Made by a program: the position numbers and the translations under genes. DNA of 11,807 nt, taken from NCBI GenBank assembly GCA_024699205.1, contig JAILQA010000284.1:1-11807 (forward strand). The letters run 5' to 3'. The stretch's first letter is position 1, and every line of letters starts with the position of its first letter. Positions 1-6,416 of this stretch are shown piece after piece. The notes under the pieces are model-generated. The model searched no databases. It saw only the letters and a program-made list of their open reading frames with translations, and was not told the origin of the DNA. The DNA comes from Treponema sp. Lineage in GTDB: Bacteria; Spirochaetota; Spirochaetia; Treponematales; Treponemataceae.

Positions 1-1491
1 AACTGTATCCAAAAACATATCAATAAAGATTAAAAGCAGAGAAACAACAATTTCAATTACAAAAATTGCAAAAAGCATATACAGATTTTCTGTGATTGAA
101 AATGGCAGCCCTAGATATTGTTCTGCAAATACAAGAGGAAGCGCAACAAGAATAAAAGCAACAATCGTATACAAAAACGCATGAAGGAACTTTACAAAAA
201 CAATCGTGTCATTTTTTATAGGCATTGCTTTTAAGCAGTAAAATGATTTTCCTTCTCTTGAAAAAGAAGTCGAGGCAACGTTAGCAGAATTAGCCAGAAA
301 GATTGCCACAGCGGCAGCCCCAAGTACAATATAATATTTGACTTTTTCAATTGCAGCAAAATCCGCACTTAAGAAAAAGACATCAATATTAAATTTGAGA
401 TTTTCTATTTCCGCTCCTCCTCTACCATGAAAACCGGCAATAAAAGAAATAACAAAAATCGCCGGCAGCAGAACAAGAGCAAGAGGGCCATTTGAAAAGA
501 AAGCAGGCTCCCTAAAAACCGTCTTTACATCCCTAAAGAACAAGGCCCTGGTAATTGAAGCAGCTTTAACTTCCCTTTTCAAAACCCCTTTAACTTGTGA
601 TTCGGTCAATTTTTTAGTTCTCACGTCCATAAAGCCGTTTAAAGTACGGATATAAACAGGCGCAGTTAAAGGAATCAAAGCAAAAACCACAAGGCAAAAA
701 AGCAGGGTCATAAACAAAATTGAAAGCCAGTCCCCAATAAGAGCCCCGGAAATCCATTCTACAAAAGGAAACTTATTAATAAGTTTGTTTGCAATATTGG
801 CAAGTAAAATAGAGTTCTGTAAATTCTGTGATGACTGCACATCAAAATCAACTCGTGAAGTAAAAACCGAATAAAACAAAACAAAAATCATAATAAAAAA
901 GACTGCAATTCCATTAAGAATAGATTTTTTTCGTAAAATCGGAATTAAGCTCAATACCAGAATAAGCAGAAGGTAGATAATAAATATAATCGTTATGGAA
1001 ACTGTAAGCGTAGAAACTATCAGCCCAATATAAAAAGATGGTCTTACAAGCAGCCCTTCGTTATATCCATAAATTACACCGCCGACCAGCAGAATAAACA
1101 TTCCCAAAAGTGCATCAGTAATAAAACTTACTCCAATTTTTGCCCCAAAAAACTCAAAGGGTTTCAAGGGCATACTCAAAATCTGTTCTTCTCCATTCCC
1201 TGTATAATAATTATTGGACACCGATAAAAATCCAAAAACAAAAACCATTACAGAAGCGATTATTAAAGAGATTACCGGCATCAATTCTGTCTGCCTGGTA
1301 ATTTGAAGATTTTTATACGTCGATATCATTGTAAAAACGTACATAGCTGCATAAACAAAAAAAGCATAAAGAAAAACTATTGCAAAAAGAATTGTCTTTA
1401 AAAGCGATTTTAATTTTTTATCAGTTTTCCCAAAGGTATCGGAAAAGGAAAAAATGTTTGAAGCAAATATTTTTAAAACTCTAAAAAGCAT
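1..1491 (-). CDS. ABC-2 type exporter permease, C-terminus beyond the window
   Basis: I translated this frame by hand. It is open for 497 codons from the ATG at 1491 to the window edge, so the C-terminus is missing. The product is very hydrophobic, with clear membrane segments near residues 33-55, 71-91, 125-142, 153-183, 190-210, 256-277, 337-353, 385-401, 434-455 and 470-492. The large hydrophilic stretch around 285-330 is probably cytoplasmic. A charged EE/RE-x-LP-type element occurs twice, near 101-120 (GEEQILSMPLKPFEFFGAK) and 412-433 (REGKSFYCLKAMPIKNDTI), each followed by a membrane segment. This suggests a two-half permease as in large ABC-2 exporters. The ATG lies one base past the ATPase stop, and a GGAGG within the last ATPase codons (1503-1507) can serve as ribosome site, so translation is probably coupled. 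The exported substrate is unknown; an EcsB-like or peptide/drug exporter is possible. Confidence 0.85.
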   Translation of the reverse strand, partial: MLFRVLKIFASNIFSFSDTFGKTDKKLKSLLKTILFAIVFLYAFFVYAAMYVFTMISTYKNLQITRQTELMPVISLIIASVMVFVFGFLSVSNNYYTGNGEEQILSMPLKPFEFFGAKIGVSFITDALLGMFILLVGGVIYGYNEGLLVRPSFYIGLIVSTLTVSITIIFIIYLLLILVLSLIPILRKKSILNGIAVFFIMIFVLFYSVFTSRVDFDVQSSQNLQNSILLANIANKLINKFPFVEWISGALIGDWLSILFMTLLFCLVVFALIPLTAPVYIRTLNGFMDVRTKKLTESQVKGVLKREVKAASITRALFFRDVKTVFREPAFFSNGPLALVLLPAIFVISFIAGFHGRGGAEIENLKFNIDVFFLSADFAAIEKVKYYIVLGAAAVAIFLANSANVASTSFSREGKSFYCLKAMPIKNDTIVFVKFLHAFLYTIVAFILVALPLVFAEQYLGLPFSITENLYMLFAIFVIEIVVSLLLIFIDMFLDTV

Positions 1492-1492
1492 C

Positions 1493-2257
1493 TTAATCAG
1501 CGCCTCCGTCTCTACTTTCAACAGCAGAACTAGCAACTAATTTAAGAAAAATATCTTCCAGAGATTGTCCTTCATCACCGTGCTTTTCCTTTAATTCTTC
1601 AAGTGAACCTGTAAAAATCAATTTTCCCTGATTAATGATTCCGATTTTATTGCAAAGTTTTTCGGCAACTTCCATTACGTGAGTAGAAAAGAATACAGTT
1701 TTTCCTTCTGCAGCTCTTTCTCGCATAATTTCTTTGATTGTAAATGCAGCTTCCGGATCAAGACCAACCATAGGCTCGTCAAGAATCCAGTTATTAGGAT
1801 TTGTGATAAGGCTTGCGATTAAAAAAAGCTTCTGCTTCATTCCATGACTAAATGAGGATATTTTATTGCCCAAAACTCCCATTAATCCAAAACGCGAACA
1901 GTAAAGCTCTATTTGATTTGTGCGTTCCTGCTTAGAAAGCTTATAAACATCAGCAATAAAGTTCAGATATTCTATAGCCTTTAATCGCGAAAAAGTTTCA
2001 GGATTATCAGGAACAAATGCAAAAGTCCTTTTTGCTGCAATAGGTCGATTTATGATAGAAAAACCATCCAGTAACAAATCCCCTTCATCAGGAGAAAGAA
2101 TACCAGTGAGCATTTTTATGGCTGTTGTTTTTCCGGCTCCATTCGGACCTAAAAAACCAAAAATCTCACCGTTGTTTACTGTCAAAGATAAAGAATCAAC
2201 AGCTTTCTGACCGCTGCCTTTATTATAATTTTTTGAGACATTCTGGATTTCAAACAT
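1493..2257 (-). CDS. ABC transporter ATP-binding protein (ABC-2 exporter type)
   Basis: This 254-residue nucleotide-binding subunit should power the adjacent permease. Visible motifs are Walker A GPNGAGKT (37-44), a signature FSHGM (136-140) in place of LSGGQ, Walker B WILDEP (157-162, with D160 and E161), D-loop GLDP (165-168) and switch His193 in STHVME. The Q-loop Gln is replaced in VPDNP (82-86), a form seen in EcsA/YxlF-like exporter ATPases. That substitution and the lack of a partner binding-protein gene favour export over uptake. The start is supported by an AGGAG six bases before the ATG. The 85-nt gap after the GH9 gene holds no convincing terminator, so read-through from GH9 is possible. 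The transported substrate cannot be read from the sequence. Confidence 0.93.
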   Translation of the reverse strand: MFEIQNVSKNYNKGSGQKAVDSLSLTVNNGEIFGFLGPNGAGKTTAIKMLTGILSPDEGDLLLDGFSIINRPIAAKRTFAFVPDNPETFSRLKAIEYLNFIADVYKLSKQERTNQIELYCSRFGLMGVLGNKISSFSHGMKQKLFLIASLITNPNNWILDEPMVGLDPEAAFTIKEIMRERAAEGKTVFFSTHVMEVAEKLCNKIGIINQGKLIFTGSLEELKEKHGDEGQSLEDIFLKLVASSAVESRDGGAD

Positions 2258-2342
2258 TCTAAACTCCTGACAGCCTGCATTCCATCTTCCCTTATCAAAA
2301 AGAAAGGAAATCTGTTTATATACTGTCTATATAAGGAGTTTA

Positions 2343-3956
2343 TTAGATTAAACCAAGTTTCGCAACCAAATATACAAAAGGTGAGTTCCAGTAAATTGCA
2401 ATCTCGTTTGTGCTGTAGCTTCCCTGGATATCAATAAAACACTGTAATGGAGCTTTGCCCTGCAAATATTTTTTGGCAACTTCATCAACTAAGCCAGCGC
2501 AAGGCCCACCAGACAACATTCCAGGCATGCATTTTCCAAGAGCCCCTGAAGGACGATGATGAGGATTGATAACAGTATTTGTACCATATCCAGTTACATA
2601 GCAAATATCCAGAGGATTACAACCCATAACATAATTGAACTGAGATAAAGCGGCTTCGTAATATTTTTTTTCTCCAGTGATATCATAACCAAGCAAAAGC
2701 ATATGAGCTAAATCACAAGCCTGACCATTGCTTCCCCAGAATACAATTTTAAGTGCCGTTTCAAAAGAAGCATTTTTTACAACATTATAAATTGCTTCTA
2801 CCTCGGCAAGAATATCCTTTTTAAGTTCTGCCAGGATTTTTTTATCTTCAATAAGATTTTCATTTTTTATAAGGATTTCACTTCCATATCCTGCTACACA
2901 GCCCCAGGCAAAACTTTCGCTCCAGGCTTTTTTCCAAAGACAGCTTTCGTCATCAGGCATTTTTTTAGCCTGCGCTTTTATTTCAAGTGCCCTATTTAAA
3001 TATTCTTTATTACCTGTAGAAGCAAAAAGAGAGCATAAAGCAAAATATCTTTCATCGCGAACATTCCAGTCACCATAGCCTCCTGTGGTAATTTCTGGAG
3101 GATTTTTGTAAAGTTCGTCTTCATGAGTATCCAGATATTGCTGTGCCTTTAATGCGGCTGACAGTAATTTATCTGCAAAAGAAGAATCTACACTTTTATA
3201 AAATCCGTATGCGAAAGAAAGACAGCCTGCAAAATCAGCAGTTGCCGAAGTAGACACAGGAGCAAGAACAAGTTCATCTTTTTCTTCCTGAGGCAGAATA
3301 AAAGGACAGAAATGATAGCAGGAGATTTTGTGATAGACACCGCCATCTTCGCGCTGCATTTGAAGCATCCACTCTAATTCAAAACGAACTTCATCAAGAA
3401 TGTCAAAACGTGAATAATTTTTATTCTGACATTCATAAGCTAAAAGCAAATCCATTACAGCCTTACTAGCAGCAACCACATAGCGTCCGTAATCACCGGC
3501 ATCATGCCATCCGCCCTGAACATTCTTTGTTAATTCTGTACCATAGATTTTTGCAATTCCCGTATGACAGGCAGGATGTCCCCATTCTTCATTTTCAATA
3601 TCTTGTCCGCATCGTGATAAATAAAAATAGTTCAATGTAGAAAAATACACATCATCAAAAATATCATTGCCTATTTTAAAATTTACACTCTTTGACTTCT
3701 GCTTCTGGGACTCATCTGTAAAAATACAATAAGTTCCTTCTAAAGCAAAATCGCTGAAATCTGCACAAGAAACTGATTCTCCGCTAACTTCATCCTTAAC
3801 TGGAGCCGGTAATTTTCCTTTATAAACAATTTTTTCAGGATTTTCTGCCTGGGCAATAAAAAAAGAATCCCCTTCTTCAGCATTTTTCACAAATGCTTTT
3901 TTTGTGCCGTCAGTTTTGTATCCAATTTGATTAACAAAAATTGATGTATCTTTCAT
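2343..3956 (-). CDS. Glycoside hydrolase family 9 cellulase/cellodextrinase, no signal peptide
   Basis: The 537-residue product has the usual GH9 order: an N-terminal Ig-like CelD_N domain (about 5-95, opening IFVNQIGY) and a catalytic (alpha/alpha)6 barrel (about 100-537). The catalytic-base motif GWHDAGDYGRYV is at 149-160, with D152 and D155. The substrate-binding motif around NPHHRPSGALG is at 464-474, and the acid Glu is E518 in STNEIAIYWNSPFVYL. GH9 enzymes cleave beta-1,4-glucans by inversion. The protein starts directly with the CelD_N domain and has no signal peptide, carbohydrate-binding module or dockerin. It is therefore probably a cytoplasmic enzyme acting on imported cellodextrins; this is inference, and related GH9 exo-acting enzymes are possible. 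The ATG cannot be moved downstream without losing the first strand of the domain. There is no Shine-Dalgarno near it, but a -10-like box sits 7 nt upstream. Confidence 0.93.
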   Translation of the reverse strand: MKDTSIFVNQIGYKTDGTKKAFVKNAEEGDSFFIAQAENPEKIVYKGKLPAPVKDEVSGESVSCADFSDFALEGTYCIFTDESQKQKSKSVNFKIGNDIFDDVYFSTLNYFYLSRCGQDIENEEWGHPACHTGIAKIYGTELTKNVQGGWHDAGDYGRYVVAASKAVMDLLLAYECQNKNYSRFDILDEVRFELEWMLQMQREDGGVYHKISCYHFCPFILPQEEKDELVLAPVSTSATADFAGCLSFAYGFYKSVDSSFADKLLSAALKAQQYLDTHEDELYKNPPEITTGGYGDWNVRDERYFALCSLFASTGNKEYLNRALEIKAQAKKMPDDESCLWKKAWSESFAWGCVAGYGSEILIKNENLIEDKKILAELKKDILAEVEAIYNVVKNASFETALKIVFWGSNGQACDLAHMLLLGYDITGEKKYYEAALSQFNYVMGCNPLDICYVTGYGTNTVINPHHRPSGALGKCMPGMLSGGPCAGLVDEVAKKYLQGKAPLQCFIDIQGSYSTNEIAIYWNSPFVYLVAKLGLI

Positions 3957-3963
3957 GTTTTGA

Positions 3964-3969
3964 AGTATA
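3964..3969 (-). promoter_or_regulatory. Candidate -10 box of the GH9 gene, predicting a leaderless mRNA
   Basis: On the minus strand TATACT ends seven bases before the GH9 ATG. Initiation at the normal distance from a -10 box would fall at or next to the A of the start codon. No Shine-Dalgarno is present in the last 20 bases. The -35 region at 17-18 bp spacing (AACAAT/CAACAA) is a poor match, so this call rests mainly on the -10 box and the missing ribosome site. Confidence 0.4.
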
Positions 3970-4051
3970 AGAGAAATACCTTATAAATTGTTGAACAAAA
4001 ATGCTAATGAATTGAATAAATAAATGTCGGCTGAATAATAGGGATTAAAAA

Positions 4052-4708
4052 TCACCTGAGGATTATTGTTTCATTAAGCGTTAATAATTTTACCATTGGA
4101 ATTACATGAAGAGAACTTTTTCCATCCGGAGTAATAAGAGTAACATTAAAAGAGCTTTCTGCAAGTTCATCAGCAGCTGCTTGTCCGTAAAATGCAGCAA
4201 TGGTTTCAATGTATTCACTTTCTGATAAAACTTCCTCATTAAAAACAGGAGCCAGAAGTAAGTCTAAAAAAGAAACAATTTCTTCATCAGAGGAATTATA
4301 AAAATCCAGCAGTTTTTTTGCTGACAAAGTTGCTGTAATGGATGATTTATCGGTTTTAAGAACATCAGATTTATACAAAGAAGACTGTTTGGTCTTATCG
4401 CTCATTGAAATTGATAAGTCCATACCAGTTTTTGAGCTTGCCTTGACGTTTGAAAAGCCATTTTTTCCAAGTTCATATTCTATTTCATTTGTATCAAAAA
4501 TGACTTCACCTTCTTTTACCCCTGAAGCCGTTTTTATTAAAGTTTCAAAGGCAATTCCGGAAGTTCCCTTGAACTGAACATCAATTGAACCATCCTTATT
4601 CAGACTTATATTTATTTTAGAAGTACAGCTTGTTGCCACAAAACATAAAGTGACTGCAAGCCCGATTATTGCAGCAGAAAAGATTTTATCAAGAAGTTTA
4701 ATTTTCAT
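4052..4708 (-). CDS. Putative lipoprotein of unknown function
   Basis: This 218-residue protein begins with a basic n-region (MKIKLLDK) and a hydrophobic stretch. A lipobox-like ATSC follows, placing the lipidated cysteine at Cys28, in keeping with the relaxed lipobox of spirochaetes. The mature part opens with a strand-rich segment (SKINISLNKDGSIDVQFKG). It continues through a mixed alpha/beta region with a Ser/Lys-rich middle and an acidic helical stretch (about 140-185), and ends in a short hydrophobic beta segment. I recognise no family. Its ATG overlaps the stop of the upstream NlpC/P60 gene (shared ATGA, 4705-4708), and a GAGG lies just before it inside that gene's last codons. The two are therefore translationally coupled and probably act together at the envelope, perhaps with the lipoprotein anchoring or chaperoning the hydrolase. 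That link is inferred only from the overlap. Confidence 0.82.
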   Translation of the reverse strand: MKIKLLDKIFSAAIIGLAVTLCFVATSCTSKINISLNKDGSIDVQFKGTSGIAFETLIKTASGVKEGEVIFDTNEIEYELGKNGFSNVKASSKTGMDLSISMSDKTKQSSLYKSDVLKTDKSSITATLSAKKLLDFYNSSDEEIVSFLDLLLAPVFNEEVLSESEYIETIAAFYGQAAADELAESSFNVTLITPDGKSSLHVIPMVKLLTLNETIILR

Positions 4709-5871
4709 TTTCCTCGTCCAAAAATAGAAGCCGGGAATACAATTCTGATTCCAGTGTACATTACAAGTCCCGCGGCAAGACTGTCCATAAACGATAAAGT
4801 TGAACCGTCTAAATTGTTATAAATTGTGTAACTTACGTCCTGAACGCCATGCAAAGTAATACTGCCCAATTCAACAGGAGGCGTCATGAAAGAAATACCG
4901 ACTAGGCCAGGGAAAACGGATGGTTTAATCTCTTTATCCGTATCGATAAGAAGGGCTTTCTTAAACGAAATAACAGGTCCAGCATAGGCCCTTATGTAAT
5001 CATTAAAAGTAATAGTGAAAACCAAAGGCATCTGTACAGTTTTAAGTCCAGAATTATATCTGAAGCCAAGTCCAAATCCAGGTTCCAAAGCCCAGCCAGA
5101 ATATCTTACATGCGCAAGTGCATCAATTCCTCTGTAACGGAAAACAAACTGTCTTGGAGAAAGTAACGACCAGTCAAAAAATAAAGAAGCATCTATTAAA
5201 ATATTATCAGCAAGATAACCGGTCACTTCGTCCTTTTCTTTTGTAATTTTGTTGACTGCCTTTTTCTTTTTATCAGCAGATGTATTTTTCTTTACAACCT
5301 TTTGCTCAGTTGATTCAGATTCTTCTACAGAATTATCATTTTTTTCTGCATTTTCTTCGGAGGCTTTACCTGAAGGTAAAAATTGTCCTACACCTGCATA
5401 TTTTTCTTTCCAATAACTACTGTTCAACTGTGAATAGGAAACTCCCTGCCCGTCTTCATCAAGGGAATCACTTAAAGCAGAAATAAACTTGTTATCACCA
5501 ATATAAACGCCAACATGAGAAATTGTGGCAGATCCCATTGTCCTGAAAAACAAAAGATCTCCAACTTCCTTTTTTTCATCCGGGATAATTCGTACTTCAT
5601 TGTAAATTGCTTTGGCGGTTCTTGGAAGCTTTACATTTATGCTTTCCTTTGCAACATAATAAATCAATCCTGAGCAGTCAAAGGAATCTGGACCGGCAGC
5701 CCCATATTCATAAGGCATTCCAAGATGCTTTTTCATTCCTTCAACAAACTTTTCTCTTGCAACCTGAGCTTCGGCGGCAGTCATTGCAGTCATTGATTGA
5801 GCAAATAAAGCGATTGAATTAACAAATACAAAACAAAAACAAAAAAACTTTCTAATAAATTTCCCCTTCAT
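4705..5871 (-). CDS. Secreted NlpC/P60 peptidase with beta-rich C-terminal domain
   Basis: The 388-residue protein has a signal peptide (about 1-25, with AFAQ-like end ALFAQ), an NlpC/P60 domain (about 38-166), a Glu- then Lys-rich linker (about 169-216), and a beta-rich domain (about 218-388). NlpC/P60 enzymes cut D-gamma-glutamyl-diaminopimelate or related bonds in peptidoglycan stem peptides. The nucleophile is Cys66 in DSFDCSGL and the general base is His119 in ISHVGVYIG. The third polar residue, normally His in an F-[IV]-H-A context, is Ser131 (FISALSD). The C-terminal part has alternating hydrophobic strands and aromatic ends (for example ALEPGFGLGFRY and YIRAYAGPVISF). It could be a small outer-membrane barrel or a periplasmic beta domain; I do not recognise it. 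There is no Shine-Dalgarno before the ATG, but a good promoter ends 8 nt upstream. Confidence 0.88.
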   Translation of the reverse strand: MKGKFIRKFFCFCFVFVNSIALFAQSMTAMTAAEAQVAREKFVEGMKKHLGMPYEYGAAGPDSFDCSGLIYYVAKESINVKLPRTAKAIYNEVRIIPDEKKEVGDLLFFRTMGSATISHVGVYIGDNKFISALSDSLDEDGQGVSYSQLNSSYWKEKYAGVGQFLPSGKASEENAEKNDNSVEESESTEQKVVKKNTSADKKKKAVNKITKEKDEVTGYLADNILIDASLFFDWSLLSPRQFVFRYRGIDALAHVRYSGWALEPGFGLGFRYNSGLKTVQMPLVFTITFNDYIRAYAGPVISFKKALLIDTDKEIKPSVFPGLVGISFMTPPVELGSITLHGVQDVSYTIYNNLDGSTLSFMDSLAAGLVMYTGIRIVFPASIFGRGK

Positions 5872-5879
5872 AAGCTAAA

Positions 5880-5908
5880 ATTATATTCCATTTTGAATAT
5901 ACTTGCAA
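5880..5908 (-). promoter_or_regulatory. Sigma-70 type promoter of the NlpC/P60 gene, predicting a leaderless mRNA
   Basis: On the minus strand, -35 TTGCAA (5908-5903), an exact 17-bp spacer and a perfect -10 TATAAT (5885-5880) are followed by only eight bases before the ATG at 5871. Transcription should start within about two bases of the start codon. No Shine-Dalgarno precedes the ATG. The only purine-rich match (AAGGGG) lies inside codons 2-4. Confidence 0.65.
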
Positions 5909-5929
5909 TTATTGTATTTTTCTTATATT
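5903..5929 (+). promoter_or_regulatory. Candidate divergent promoter for the CBM48 gene
   Basis: The -35 hexamer TTGCAA (5903-5908) is its own reverse complement, so it can also be read on the plus strand, with TATATT at 5924-5929 after a short 15-bp spacer. A competing pair is TTGTAT (5912-5917) and TATAAC (5934-5939) with a 16-bp spacer. The whole stretch is AT-rich, so the exact boxes are uncertain. Some promoter must lie between 5872 and 5978, because the genes diverge here. Confidence 0.35.
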
Positions 5930-5978
5930 TTATTATAACCATTATGAAAAGTGTTTGTTCATTACTAGGAGCGAATAA

Positions 5979-6293
5979 ATGGGATTAAAAAAATCTTTTT
6001 CTAAAGATAAAACAAAATGCACTGTAACTTTCACTGTATCAGCAGAAGCTGCACAGGGAGCAAAAACAATAAATATAGCAGGCGATTTTAATAGTTGGAG
6101 CAGTACTGATACGCCTATGAAAAAAGGAAAAGATGGTTCTTTTTCTGCAAAAATAGAATTGGACGCTGGAAAAGAATATCAGTTCCGCTATCTGCTCGAT
6201 AATTCTAAATGGGAAAACGACTGGAATGCTGATAAATACATTCCTGCCCCATATTCAAATGCAGATAATTCAGTTGTTGTAACTTCAAAATAA
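5979..6293 (+). CDS. Stand-alone CBM48/AMPK-type glycogen-binding domain protein
   Basis: The 104-residue protein is almost entirely one early-set beta-sandwich domain (about 12-102) of the CBM48/AMPK-beta type. It shows the hallmark INIAGDFNSWS (31-41) and the aromatic ligand-side motif YQFRYLLDNSKWENDWNADKY (67-87). Domains like this bind alpha-glucans such as glycogen, or position branching and debranching enzymes. Here it occurs alone, with no catalytic domain, signal peptide or membrane segment, so it is probably cytoplasmic. A regulatory or scaffolding role in storage-glucan metabolism is inferred. The start is well supported by AGGAG seven bases upstream. The next gene downstream is metK, separated by a structured leader, and no other glycogen gene is in the window. 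Confidence 0.88.
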   Translation: MGLKKSFSKDKTKCTVTFTVSAEAAQGAKTINIAGDFNSWSSTDTPMKKGKDGSFSAKIELDAGKEYQFRYLLDNSKWENDWNADKYIPAPYSNADNSVVVTSK

Positions 6294-6300
6294 ACAACTG
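6271..6300 (+). terminator. Weak hairpin at the end of the CBM48 gene
   Basis: CAGTTGTT (6271-6278) and AACAACTG (6293-6300) form a perfect 8-bp inverted repeat with a 14-nt loop that spans the CBM48 stop codon and is followed by TTT. The T-run is short and the stem AT-rich, so it is at best a partial terminator or mRNA 3' end. CBM48 to metK read-through is not excluded. Confidence 0.3.
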
Positions 6301-6318
6301 TTTGCATATCACATCTTA

Positions 6319-6410
6319 CATTCCGTCGAGTTATCCAAATTGCAGAACGGAATGGGGATTGCCTCTTGCATTTTTCACCAGGCAGCCCCTAAATCTTGCT
6401 AAAAAGGAGG
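6319..6410 (+). promoter_or_regulatory. SAM-II-like riboswitch in the metK leader
   Basis: P1 is a perfect 8-bp stem, CATTCCGT (6319-6326) with ACGGAATG (6347-6354). Its loop at 6328-6344 matches the 17-nt ligand loop of the reference SAM-II aptamer, recalled from memory, at 13 of 17 positions. These include CC (6335-6336) and TTGC (6340-6343). The 3' strand 6390-6407 matches at 16 of 18 positions, including the hallmark GCTAAAAAGG. Expected pseudoknot pairs are kept: GC (6342-6343) with GC (6398-6399), TT (6340-6341) with AA, and CC with GG (6406-6407). One loop uridine thought to contact the ligand is G6330 here. The 3' strand contains the metK Shine-Dalgarno (6404-6410), so SAM binding should block translation. 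The related SAM-V class shares this core and is the main alternative. Confidence 0.75.
6355..6388 (+). other. Extra hairpin inserted in the SAM-II-like leader
   Basis: GGG (6355-6357) pairs with CCC (6386-6388), A6358 bulges, T6359 can wobble with G6385, and TGCC (6360-6363) pairs with GGCA (6381-6384), closing a 17-nt loop. The stem begins on the base after P1 ends, so the two could stack. In the reference SAM-II aptamer the P1 3' strand runs within a few bases into the TAAA segment, so this is an insertion. Its CCTC (6362-6365) could alternatively pair with GAGG (6407-6410) of the ribosome site. Confidence 0.6.
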
Positions 6411-6416
6411 TCCATC

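Noticed and set aside
2262..2272. GCTGTCAGGAG shared by the leaders of the ABC ATPase gene and the Rpn gene (9701-9711)
   Set aside because: The shared 11 bases are mostly Shine-Dalgarno context. The flanks differ, so common origin is not supported.
2316..2334. TTATATA/TATATAA inverted repeat after the GH9 gene as a terminator or operator
   Set aside because: A 7-bp A/T-only stem with a 5-nt loop and no following T-run is too weak for termination, and such repeats are expected by chance in AT-rich gaps.
6396..6416. N-terminal extension of metK from TTG 6396
   Set aside because: The TTG lies within the riboswitch-like 3' strand, and the clear Shine-Dalgarno (6403-6410) would fall inside the gene. 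ATG 6417 gives the normal family N-terminus.
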